Assembly: GCA_937902905.1 (NCBI GenBank)
Contig: CALELW010000152.1
Coordinates: forward strand, 1-9,757
Direction: 5' to 3'
Source of the DNA: an uncultured Clostridium sp.
GTDB lineage: Bacteria; Bacillota; Clostridia; Lachnospirales; Lachnospiraceae
DNA: 9,757 nucleotides
Shown in pieces: positions 1-6,006 of the stretch (the stretch's first letter is position 1; each line of letters starts with the position of its first letter). The notes under the pieces are model-generated. The model was not told where the DNA came from. It made no database searches and was given only the letters and a program-made list of their open reading frames with translations. The position numbers and the translations under genes are program-made.

Positions 1-963
1 TTGGAAACGATTGATGGTGTACTTGCAATTGCGAAACAGCATAACATTCGTATGCGAGCACACACGCTTATGTGGCACCAGCAGACACCAACATGGTTCT
101 TCAAGGAGAATTATGATGACAATGGAAGCGTTGTGGATGAAGCAACGATGAATGCCCGTCTTGAGTTCTTCGTTCGAACAATAATGCGCCATACAATGCA
201 GAAAGAAAAAGAATTAACAGGTGAAGTTGGTTCTCTTGTTTATGCGTGGGATGTATTAAATGAATATGTTCACCGCACGAATGCTGCCGCAGCGACAACA
301 TGGACCGATGTATACGGTGATATGGGATTAAAACCTACGTATGTAAAAGCAGCATTTGAATATGCTTATGACGAATTGAAAAAAGAAAATGTTCAAGATA
401 AAGTTACTTTGTTCTACAATGATTACGATACATATTTTAGTGTAGACGATGAACTTGCCCTTATTTCCTATATTAATGAAGATGAGGAAGCAAAAATCTG
501 TGGCGGTATCGGTATGCAGAGCCACGTAGACATTAAGCGTCCGACTCTCGAAGAATATGGAAATGCATTAAAGGCATTTGTTAATGCAGGACTCGAAGTT
601 CAGATTACGGAGCTTGATATTACGATTAATTTTGATACGGACGATACGGATGGAAGAACGCCGTCATATGCTTATAAAAATGAAAAGGAAACCGATGCTG
701 ACCAGGCTGCCTTTACAAAAGATTTTATTAAGCAGATTGTGGATATTCAGAAAAATCGTGATAAGACCATAAGCCCGAAAGGAATTACAGGCATTACGGT
801 ATGGGGTATCAGCGACCAGACATCATGGCGCAGCAGCTGCAAGCCGCTATTCTTTACAAGAAAGAGTGCTAGAGTGAAGGATGAGACAACCGGTAAGTAC
901 AAAACGGTATATACTTATGTGCCAAAGCAGTCTTATGAGGCAATGATTGAAGCATTAAAATAA
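1..963 (+). CDS. GH10 endo-1,4-beta-xylanase, C-terminal part (5' truncated by window edge)
   Basis: Glycoside hydrolase family 10 enzyme that hydrolyses internal beta-1,4 bonds of xylan with retention of configuration. The visible 320 residues cover most of the (beta/alpha)8 barrel from strand 3 onward. HTLMWH at about residues 21-26 is the GH10 substrate-binding motif. WDVLNE at 83-88 carries the acid/base Glu88, and ITELD at 202-206 carries the nucleophile Glu204. WGISDQTSW at 268-276 is the conserved strand-8 motif. Both catalytic glutamates are present, so the domain looks active. The TTG at base 1 is unlikely to be the start, because the first two barrel strands, and any signal peptide or binding module, must lie upstream of the window. 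The protein ends right after the barrel (KQSYEAMIEALK), so there is no C-terminal carbohydrate-binding module. An insertion near residues 285-306 lies between the PLFF and final helix motifs. Whether it is secreted cannot be judged here. Family call is secure; substrate within the family is inferred. Confidence 0.95.
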   Translation: METIDGVLAIAKQHNIRMRAHTLMWHQQTPTWFFKENYDDNGSVVDEATMNARLEFFVRTIMRHTMQKEKELTGEVGSLVYAWDVLNEYVHRTNAAAATTWTDVYGDMGLKPTYVKAAFEYAYDELKKENVQDKVTLFYNDYDTYFSVDDELALISYINEDEEAKICGGIGMQSHVDIKRPTLEEYGNALKAFVNAGLEVQITELDITINFDTDDTDGRTPSYAYKNEKETDADQAAFTKDFIKQIVDIQKNRDKTISPKGITGITVWGISDQTSWRSSCKPLFFTRKSARVKDETTGKYKTVYTYVPKQSYEAMIEALK

Positions 964-971
964 AAAAGTTC

Positions 972-1000
972 TTGCCAAACAAAGGAAATTGTGTTACTTT
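972..1000 (+). promoter_or_regulatory. Candidate sigma-A promoter of the rimP-nusA-infB operon
   Basis: TTGCCA (972-977) is followed after exactly 17 bp by TACTTT (995-1000), which is preceded by an extended -10 TGT (992-994). The -35 matches the consensus at 5 of 6 positions; the -10 matches only at the essential first, second and last bases. Transcription would start near 1007, giving a leader of about 105 nt before rimP. An alternative -10, TATTAT (1000-1005), fits better by itself but would need a 22-bp spacer. This is the only good candidate between the xylanase and rimP. Confidence 0.5.
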
Positions 1001-1026
1001 ATTATATGAAGATACTGTTAATTGAT

Positions 1027-1056
1027 ATGAGTGGACTTTGGTCCACTCATTCTTTT
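1027..1056 (+). terminator. Terminator-like hairpin in the rimP leader (xylanase terminator and/or operon attenuator)
   Basis: ATGAGTGGAC (1027-1036) is perfectly complementary to GTCCACTCAT (1041-1050), making a 10-bp stem with loop TTTG, followed by the T-rich TCTTTT (1051-1056). It lies 64 bp after the xylanase stop, so it could end that transcript. It also lies about 20 nt after the predicted start of the rimP operon transcript, so it could act as an attenuator of that operon. The T run is short and interrupted by C, so termination may be partial or factor-stimulated (for example by NusA). Confidence 0.6.
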
Positions 1057-1076
1057 CGTGTAGATTCAAATACAGA

Positions 1077-1090
1077 CGGAAGTCATTCCG
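1077..1090 (+). promoter_or_regulatory. Small hairpin upstream of the rimP ribosome binding site
   Basis: CGGAA (1077-1081) pairs with TTCCG (1086-1090) around a GTCA tetraloop. The stem is only 5 bp but sits 11 nt before the rimP Shine-Dalgarno sequence. It may be chance or part of a folded leader together with the stronger hairpin at 1027-1050. Confidence 0.25.
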
Positions 1091-1100
1091 GCTAAAGAAA

Positions 1101-1115
1101 AGAGGTTTTGAATTG
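1101..1115 (+). promoter_or_regulatory. Ribosome binding site and TTG start of rimP
   Basis: AGAGG (1101-1105) followed by 7 nt and TTG (1113-1115). This fixes the rimP start at the TTG. The upstream in-frame TTG at 1038 lies inside the leader hairpin, has no Shine-Dalgarno sequence and would add 25 residues unlike the family. Confidence 0.75.
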
Positions 1116-1607
1116 AGTAAACATCAGGACTATGTACAAAAGACAGAGGCTATAGTAGAGCCGATTCTGCAAAAATACCAATTTGAACTGGTAGATGTGG
1201 AATTTGTCAAGGAAGCGGGAAGCTGGCATCTTCGGGTTTATATTGATAAGGAAGGCGGTATTACGATAGATGACCTTACCCTTGTAAATCACGAGTTGAG
1301 CGATGAGATGGACAAAGATGATTTCATTGAGGAATCTTATATTTTGGAAGTCAGTTCGCCGGGGTTACTGCGTCCGTTTAAGAAGCCGAAAGACTTTATG
1401 AGAAACATCGGTGAGGATGTGGAGATGAAATTGTTTTCACCGGTTACATGGGAAGAAAAAGGTAAAAAATATTCAGCCAAAGAATTTGTTGGTGTATTGA
1501 AGGAATATCGGGAAGATACGAAAACGATTGTTCTTTCAATGGATGACCGAGAGATGGAAACACCAGTCAAGGAAATTGCGCTGATTCGCAAATATATAAC
1601 TTTTTAA
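1113..1607 (+). CDS. rimP: Ribosome maturation factor RimP
   Basis: RimP binds the free 30S subunit and is needed for late assembly steps around S12. The predicted protein has 164 residues, within the usual range of about 150-170. The N-terminal alpha/beta domain (about 10-90) begins with the pattern VEPILQKYQFELVDVEF and closes with LEVSSPGLLRPF (79-89), the family's signature. The signature's usual Asp before RP is Leu here. The C-terminal SH3-like barrel (about 95-164) contains a slightly long, charged loop (WEEKGKKYSAKEF, 113-125). The start is TTG at 1113, chosen because of the AGAGG site 7 nt upstream. It is the first gene of the operon and is followed after 50 bp by nusA, the same order as in Bacillus (ylxS-nusA). 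Expression probably depends on the promoter at 972-1000 and the leader hairpin. Confidence 0.95.
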   Translation: MSKHQDYVQKTEAIVEPILQKYQFELVDVEFVKEAGSWHLRVYIDKEGGITIDDLTLVNHELSDEMDKDDFIEESYILEVSSPGLLRPFKKPKDFMRNIGEDVEMKLFSPVTWEEKGKKYSAKEFVGVLKEYREDTKTIVLSMDDREMETPVKEIALIRKYITF

Positions 1608-1639
1608 GTCGTTACAGACATACGATAGAATGATTGAAT

Positions 1640-1660
1640 AGGAGGATAATAGAAAAAATG
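1640..1660 (+). promoter_or_regulatory. Ribosome binding site and ATG start of nusA, long spacing
   Basis: AGGAGG (1640-1645) is a near-perfect Shine-Dalgarno sequence, but the first in-frame ATG is at 1658, 12 nt downstream, which is longer than the usual 5-9 nt. The in-frame TTG at 1634 lies before this site and has no site of its own, so ATG 1658 is the supported start. The long A-rich spacer may lower or tune initiation. Confidence 0.7.
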
Positions 1661-2719
1661 AAAAAGACAGCAGCAAAGAAGGGAAATCCGGAATTAATTG
1701 AGGCATTAAATGCCATTGAGAAAGAAAAGGATATCAGCAAAGAGATTTTGCTTGAGGCCATTGAAAATTCACTTGTGGCAGCATGCAAAAATGAGTATGG
1801 AAAAGCGGATAACATCCGTGTGAATTTAGACCGCGAGACAGGTGAGTTCCATGTATATCAGGATAAGGTTGTCGTAGAGGAAGTAGAAGATGCCATGCTT
1901 GAGATGTCTAAGACAGAAGCAGAGGTAAAATATCCGGGAACCGGACTTGGTGAGACAGTCAGTATTGAGGTGACACCGAAAAACTTTGGACGTATTGCAG
2001 CCCAGAAAGCAAAACAGGTTGTTGTTCAGAAGATTCGTGAAGAAGAAAGAAAAGTATTGTTTGAGCAGTATTATGAGAAAGAACATGATATTGTAACCGG
2101 TATGGTACAGCGTTATAACAATGGAAATTATAATGTAAATATTGGCAAAATTGATGCCGTACTTACCAAGCAGGAGCAGGTTCCAAGTGAGCACTTTGAG
2201 GCACATGACAGAATTAAGCTTTATGTAACAGAAGTAAAAGATACACCAAGAGGACCAAGAATTGTGATTTCACGTACACATCCGGAATTGGTAAAACGTT
2301 TGTTTGAATCTGAAGTTGCTGAAATTCAGAGCGGTGTTGTGGAAATTAAAAATGTATCCCGTGAAGCAGGTTCTCGTTCTAAGATTGCGGTTTACAGCAA
2401 CAACCCGGATGTGGATGCCGTAGGTGCTTGTGTTGGTATGAACGGTGCGCGTGTTAATGCTGTAGTTGATGAGTTGTATGGAGAAAAGATTGATATTGTA
2501 GAATGGAATGAAGATCCGGCTATTTTCATTGAGCATGCTCTCAGCCCATCCAAAGTCGTATCCGTTACGGTGGACCCGACCGAGAAGAGTGCAGAAGTCA
2601 TTGTTCCGGATTATCAGTTATCTCTTGCCATTGGTAAAGAGGGTCAGAATGCAAGACTGGCTGCCCGATTGACAGGATATAAAATCGATATTAAGAGCGA
2701 AACGCAAAGTTTATCGTAA
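1658..2719 (+). CDS. nusA: Transcription termination/antitermination factor NusA
   Basis: NusA binds RNA polymerase near the RNA exit channel and promotes pausing, intrinsic termination and antitermination of rRNA operons. The 353-residue protein has the short Firmicutes form without C-terminal acidic repeats. The N-terminal polymerase-binding domain spans about 10-135 (ELIEALNAIEKEKDISKE, then the ENSLVAACKNEYGKAD helix). An S1 RNA-binding domain lies at about 142-205. KH1 lies around 236-285, with GACVGMNGARVNAVVDEL at 256-273. KH2 lies around 302-348, with LAIGKEGQNARLAARLTG at 323-340. All RNA-binding motifs look intact. The first eight residues (MKKTAAKK) are a small basic extension before the family's usual beginning. 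The gene follows rimP by 50 bp and precedes rnpM by 33 bp. NusA is known in other bacteria to influence its own operon, which makes the leader hairpin upstream of rimP a natural target; that link is inferred here. Confidence 0.98.
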   Translation: MKKTAAKKGNPELIEALNAIEKEKDISKEILLEAIENSLVAACKNEYGKADNIRVNLDRETGEFHVYQDKVVVEEVEDAMLEMSKTEAEVKYPGTGLGETVSIEVTPKNFGRIAAQKAKQVVVQKIREEERKVLFEQYYEKEHDIVTGMVQRYNNGNYNVNIGKIDAVLTKQEQVPSEHFEAHDRIKLYVTEVKDTPRGPRIVISRTHPELVKRLFESEVAEIQSGVVEIKNVSREAGSRSKIAVYSNNPDVDAVGACVGMNGARVNAVVDELYGEKIDIVEWNEDPAIFIEHALSPSKVVSVTVDPTEKSAEVIVPDYQLSLAIGKEGQNARLAARLTGYKIDIKSETQSLS

Positions 2720-2733
2720 GTTCTTTTACGATA
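2712..2733 (+). promoter_or_regulatory. Hairpin spanning the nusA stop codon
   Basis: TATCGTAA (2712-2719), which ends with the nusA stop codon TAA, is perfectly complementary to TTACGATA (2726-2733). The stem is 8 bp with loop GTTCTT, and ends only 3 nt before the rnpM ribosome binding site (AAAGGAGGG, 2737-2745). There is no T run after it, so it is not an intrinsic terminator. It could affect mRNA stability or translation of rnpM. The stem is AU-rich, so it may be weak. Confidence 0.4.
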
Positions 2734-2752
2734 TGGAAAGGAGGGATGCGGC

Positions 2753-3025
2753 ATGCAGGAGCGTAAAAAACCACAAAGACAGTGTATTGCCTGCAGAGAG
2801 TGCAGAGATAAACAGGATTTGATTCGTGTCGTGAAAACAAAAGAAGGCGAAATTATGCTTGACCGTACGGGACGGAAAAATGGAAGAGGAGCGTATCTTT
2901 GTGCGAATGAGGAGTGTTTGAAAAAAGCATGGAAAAGCAACGCCCTAAGCCGGTCATTCCGAATGAATGTAAAAGAAGAAACGTATCTATTGTTAGAAAG
3001 GCAGTTAAAAGATGGTACAGATTAG
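2753..3025 (+). CDS. rnpM: RNase P modulator RnpM (YlxR family)
   Basis: Small YlxR-family RNA-binding protein. The Bacillus subtilis homologue has been reported to bind the RNase P RNA and modulate RNase P activity, hence the name RnpM. The 90-residue protein is of usual length. It has the family signature: QRQCIACRECRDKQDLIRVV (8-27), LDRTGRKNGRGAYLC (36-50) and a following Cys at 55. The Cys pairs (11/14 and 50/55) are common in clostridial members. The C-terminal stretch NALSRSFRMNV (63-73) is basic, as expected for RNA contact. The ATG at 2753 follows AAAGGAGGG by 7 nt. The stop overlaps the start of ylxQ by 14 bp, so the two are probably translationally coupled. Family assignment is secure; the function comes from the homologue. 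Confidence 0.93.
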   Translation: MQERKKPQRQCIACRECRDKQDLIRVVKTKEGEIMLDRTGRKNGRGAYLCANEECLKKAWKSNALSRSFRMNVKEETYLLLERQLKDGTD

Positions 3026-3353
3026 AAAGGTCCTTGGTTCTTTAGGACTGGCGATGAAGGCCGGTGATGTGGTCAGCGGAGAATTTATGACGGAGAAGGC
3101 GATTCGTGAGGGAATCGCAAGACTCGTTATTGTTGCCGAAGATGCATCCGGTAATACCAAAAAGAAATTTGCAGATTCGTGTCATTTTTACCATGTCCCT
3201 TATGTGGAGTTTGGGGACAAAGAAATGCTTGGCAAGGCAATCGGAAAAGAATTCCGGGCGTCTGTAGCAGTGACAAATAGTGGATTTGCAAAAGCAATTG
3301 GCAAGAATTTAGATTTGGAGGTAACAAAGTATGGCAAAAATGAAAATATATGA
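3012..3353 (+). CDS. ylxQ: L7Ae/YlxQ-family RNA-binding protein
   Basis: Member of the L7Ae/L30e/S12e/Gadd45 fold, a group whose best-known members bind kink-turn RNA; the cellular role of YlxQ itself is not settled. The 113-residue protein opens with the typical RKVLGSLGLAMKAGDVVSGE (5-24), followed by a helix KAIREG and the core strand ARLVIVAEDASGNTKKKF (36-53). VAVTNSGFAKAI (85-96) matches the family's C-terminal segment. It starts inside rnpM (14-bp overlap) with only a weak AAAGG-like site, and its own last 23 bp overlap the start of infB, so three successive genes are chained by overlaps. This rnpM-ylxQ-infB order is the same as in Bacillus. Fold assignment is confident; binding partner is unknown. 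Confidence 0.92.
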   Translation: MVQIRKVLGSLGLAMKAGDVVSGEFMTEKAIREGIARLVIVAEDASGNTKKKFADSCHFYHVPYVEFGDKEMLGKAIGKEFRASVAVTNSGFAKAIGKNLDLEVTKYGKNENI

Positions 3354-5979
3354 GATTGCCCGAAGCATACAGCAGCAGGACAAAAATATAAAAAGTGGTG
3401 ATTTGGTAACACTTTTAAATGAAAATGGATTTGAAGTAAAAGGTGCAAACAGCAACATCGAAGATGAGGCAATTGGATTCCTTATGAATTATTTCAAAAA
3501 GAAAAAAGCGGCAGCAAAGGCAGAGCCAAAAGAGGAAGTAAAAGTGCCGGTTAAAGAGGAGCCAAAGGTTGAGAAAAAAGAAGAGCCTAAGGTTGAGAAG
3601 AAAGTGGAAGAAAAGAAAGAAGAACCTAAGGCAGAAAAGAAACCGGAGGAGAAAAAGCCGGAAGAAAAGAAGCCGGAAGAGAAGAAACCGGTAGAGAAGG
3701 CAGAGAAGAAGCCGGAAGAGAAAAAAGTTTCTTCACAGAAACCTCAGCAGACAAAGAAAAATGACAATTACCGCAAGCCAAACAATAACGGTCAGGGACG
3801 TAACGATAGAAATGACAGAAACGATAGAGACCGCCGAAATGGAAACGGTAATGGTTCCCGCCCGGATAACCGCGGTAATAATGGCAATAACAACGGCCGC
3901 CGTAATGACAGAAATGACAGAGACCGCCGTGGAAATAACAACGGACAAAATTCACGCGGAGATAACCGTCGTGGTGGCAATGGCAATAACAATAACCGCG
4001 TATTTGAGCGTTTTGAGAAGGCGCAGAGTGGATTTGACGGAATTAAGCAGGAGCAGAAAAACTCCCGCCAGAGAAACCGTAAGAAAGATGATAGAAATAA
4101 TAAGACGGGCGGATATCGCAAGAGTACAAAAGAAGAAATGAGCAGAATCCGTTCCAAGAAAGATCCGAACCGTAAGGGTGCTTTCATTAAGCCGGAACCG
4201 GTAAAACAGGAGCCGGAAGAAGATATTAAGCAGATTACAATTCCGGAATCTTTAACAATCCGTGAATTGGCAGATAAGATGAAGATGCCTGCGGCAGCTT
4301 TGGTTAAAAAATTATTTATGCAGGGTCAGATGGTTTCTCTGAATCAGGAAATCACTTTTGATGAAGCAGAAGAAATCGCTCTTTCTTTCGATATTATTGC
4401 TGAAATGGAAGAAAAAGTAGATATGGTAGCGGAACTTCTCAAAGAGGAAGAAGAGGACGAAAGCAAGATGAAAAAACGTCCACCGGTTGTCTGCGTAATG
4501 GGTCACGTTGACCACGGTAAGACTTCCCTTCTGGATGCCATTCGTGAGACTGATGTAACAGAGCACGAGGCTGGTGGTATTACACAGCATATCGGTGCTT
4601 ATGTTGTCCGCATTAACGGTGAAAAAATTACATTTTTGGATACACCGGGACATGAGGCATTTACATCTATGCGTATGCGTGGTGCACAGTCAACAGACGT
4701 GGCAGTGCTTGTTGTCGCAGCGGATGATGGTGTTATGCCACAGACGGTAGAGGCGATTAACCATGCCAAAGCAGCTGGTGTAGAAATTATTGTAGCAATT
4801 AACAAAATTGATAAAGAAGGCGCAAACATTGAGCGAGTAAAACAGGAGTTGTCCGAATATGAACTGATTCCGGAAGAGTGGGGCGGAAGCACGATTTTCT
4901 GTCCGGTATCGGCACATACAAAAGAAGGTATTTCAAACCTTTTGGAAATGATTATTCTGACAGCAGAAGTTTTGGAGTTGAAAGCAAATCCAAAACGCCG
5001 TGCAAGAGGTATTGTAATTGAGGCACAGTTAGATAAAGGACGTGGACCGGTTGCAACTGTTTTGGTACAGAAAGGTACATTAAACGTTGGTGATCACATT
5101 GCCGTAGGAACTGCTTATGGTAAAGTTCGTGCGATGCTTGACCACAAGGGAGAGCGTGTGAAACAGGCAACACCTTCGACACCGGTTGAGATTCTTGGTC
5201 TGAATGGTGTGCCAAGTGCCGGAGAAATTTTTGTTGCTACAGAAAATGATAAAGAAGCAAAACAGATTGCACAGGCTTATGTAGATCAGGGTAAAGATAA
5301 ACTTTTGGAAGAAACAAAAGCAAAGAAACTTTCTTTAGATGGGCTGTTTAGTCAGATTCAGGCAGGTAATGTCAAAGAATTGAACCTGATTATCAAAGCT
5401 GATGTGCAGGGTTCTGTCGAGGCTGTAAAACAGAGTCTTGTGAAATTAAGTAATGAAGAAGTTGCGGTACGTGTGATCCATGGTGGTGTTGGTGCTATTA
5501 ATGAGTCCGATGTAAGCTTAGCAAGTGCATCCAATGCGATTATCATTGGATTTAACATCCGCCTTGACAATGCAGCAAAAGAGACAGCAGACAGAGAAAA
5601 TGTAGATGTGCGTTTGTATCGTGTCATTTATGATGCAATTGAGGATATTGAGGCAGCGATGAAAGGTATGCTTGAGCCGATTTATGAAGAGAAAGTCATT
5701 GCTCACGCAGAGGTCCGCCAGACATTCAAGGCTTCCGGTGTTGGTACAATTGCCGGTTCTTACGTTTTGGACGGTAAGATTGAGCGCGGATGCCGTGCAC
5801 GTATTACGCGTGAGGGCGAGCAGATTTTCGAGGGCGATTTGTCAAGCTTGAAGCGTTTCAAAGACGATGTCAAAGAAGTGGCTGCCGGTTATGAATGTGG
5901 TCTTGTATTTGATGGATTTAATGATTTGCAGGAAGAAGACCAGATTGAATGCTACAAGATGGTTGAGGTTCCGAGATAG
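3331..5979 (+). CDS. infB: Translation initiation factor IF-2
   Basis: IF2 is the GTPase that recruits fMet-tRNA to the 30S P site and promotes 50S joining. At 882 residues it is longer than the roughly 716-residue B. subtilis protein. An IF2_N domain lies at about 4-54 (KIYEIARSIQQQD). A long disordered linker follows (about 55-300): Lys/Glu/Pro repeats, then Arg/Asn/Asp/Gly-rich repeats. A second IF2_N domain lies at about 305-355 (TIRELADKMKMPAAALVKKL). The G domain carries G1 GHVDHGKT (391-398), G2 GGITQH (415-420), G3 DTPGHE (437-442), G4 NKID (491-494) and G5 SAHTKEG (527-533). Domains II, III and IV follow; GYECGLVFDGFNDLQEEDQI near the C terminus is the fMet-tRNA-binding domain. All GTPase motifs are intact. 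ATG 3331 is preceded by GGAGG (3317-3321) with 9-nt spacing and overlaps ylxQ by 23 bp. Confidence 0.98.
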   Translation: MAKMKIYEIARSIQQQDKNIKSGDLVTLLNENGFEVKGANSNIEDEAIGFLMNYFKKKKAAAKAEPKEEVKVPVKEEPKVEKKEEPKVEKKVEEKKEEPKAEKKPEEKKPEEKKPEEKKPVEKAEKKPEEKKVSSQKPQQTKKNDNYRKPNNNGQGRNDRNDRNDRDRRNGNGNGSRPDNRGNNGNNNGRRNDRNDRDRRGNNNGQNSRGDNRRGGNGNNNNRVFERFEKAQSGFDGIKQEQKNSRQRNRKKDDRNNKTGGYRKSTKEEMSRIRSKKDPNRKGAFIKPEPVKQEPEEDIKQITIPESLTIRELADKMKMPAAALVKKLFMQGQMVSLNQEITFDEAEEIALSFDIIAEMEEKVDMVAELLKEEEEDESKMKKRPPVVCVMGHVDHGKTSLLDAIRETDVTEHEAGGITQHIGAYVVRINGEKITFLDTPGHEAFTSMRMRGAQSTDVAVLVVAADDGVMPQTVEAINHAKAAGVEIIVAINKIDKEGANIERVKQELSEYELIPEEWGGSTIFCPVSAHTKEGISNLLEMIILTAEVLELKANPKRRARGIVIEAQLDKGRGPVATVLVQKGTLNVGDHIAVGTAYGKVRAMLDHKGERVKQATPSTPVEILGLNGVPSAGEIFVATENDKEAKQIAQAYVDQGKDKLLEETKAKKLSLDGLFSQIQAGNVKELNLIIKADVQGSVEAVKQSLVKLSNEEVAVRVIHGGVGAINESDVSLASASNAIIIGFNIRLDNAAKETADRENVDVRLYRVIYDAIEDIEAAMKGMLEPIYEEKVIAHAEVRQTFKASGVGTIAGSYVLDGKIERGCRARITREGEQIFEGDLSSLKRFKDDVKEVAAGYECGLVFDGFNDLQEEDQIECYKMVEVPR
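3556..3726 (+). repeat. Tandem Lys/Glu/Pro-coding repeats within infB
   Basis: Two adjacent 24-nt units each encode EEPKVEKK (3556-3579 and 3580-3603). Further on, a 15-nt period encodes EKKPE three times (from 3634), then EKKPV, then a broken copy, ending at 3726. Codons vary between units (GAG/GAA, AAA/AAG), so the repeats are old enough to have diverged or are kept by protein-level selection. They lie in the disordered linker of IF2. Confidence 0.85.
3799..3930 (+). repeat. Degenerate Arg-Asn-Asp repeats within infB
   Basis: RND triplets are repeated at residues 157-169 (three RND units then RDRR) and again at 190-198 (RRNDRNDRDRR), separated by an Asn/Gly-rich stretch. At the DNA level the 9-nt units (CGT/AGA AAY GAY) vary in codon choice. 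The segment is strongly basic and disordered, resembling RGG-like RNA-binding linkers by composition only. Confidence 0.75.
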
Positions 5980-6006
5980 TCAAATCGTTAGGAACGGAGA
6001 TGGAAA

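Noticed and set aside
1..963. TTG at base 1 as the start of the xylanase
   Set aside because: A GH10 barrel needs the first strands that would lie upstream; the visible protein begins near strand 3, so the gene is truncated by the window.
1038..1112. N-terminal extension of rimP from TTG 1038
   Set aside because: The start lies in the loop of the leader hairpin, has no Shine-Dalgarno sequence, and the added 25 residues do not fit the family. TTG 1113 has AGAGG at 7 nt.
1603..1631. A separate nusA promoter (TAGAAT at 1626-1631 as -10)
   Set aside because: No acceptable -35 at 16-18 bp spacing; the best hexamer there (TTTAAG) is a poor match.
3556..3930. Direct repeats that might suggest a CRISPR array or minisatellite
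   Set aside because: The repeats are in-frame with infB, vary at synonymous positions, have no unique spacers of constant length, and encode a family-typical disordered linker.
3626..4187. Long open frames on the minus strand (3626-3955, 3733-3948, 3792-4187) and in another plus frame (3761-4141) across the infB linker
   Set aside because: They are products of the biased, repetitive codon content of the IF2 linker. The translations are low-complexity (His/Tyr/Cys-, Ser/Leu- or Thr/Ile-rich), lack ribosome binding sites and resemble no family.
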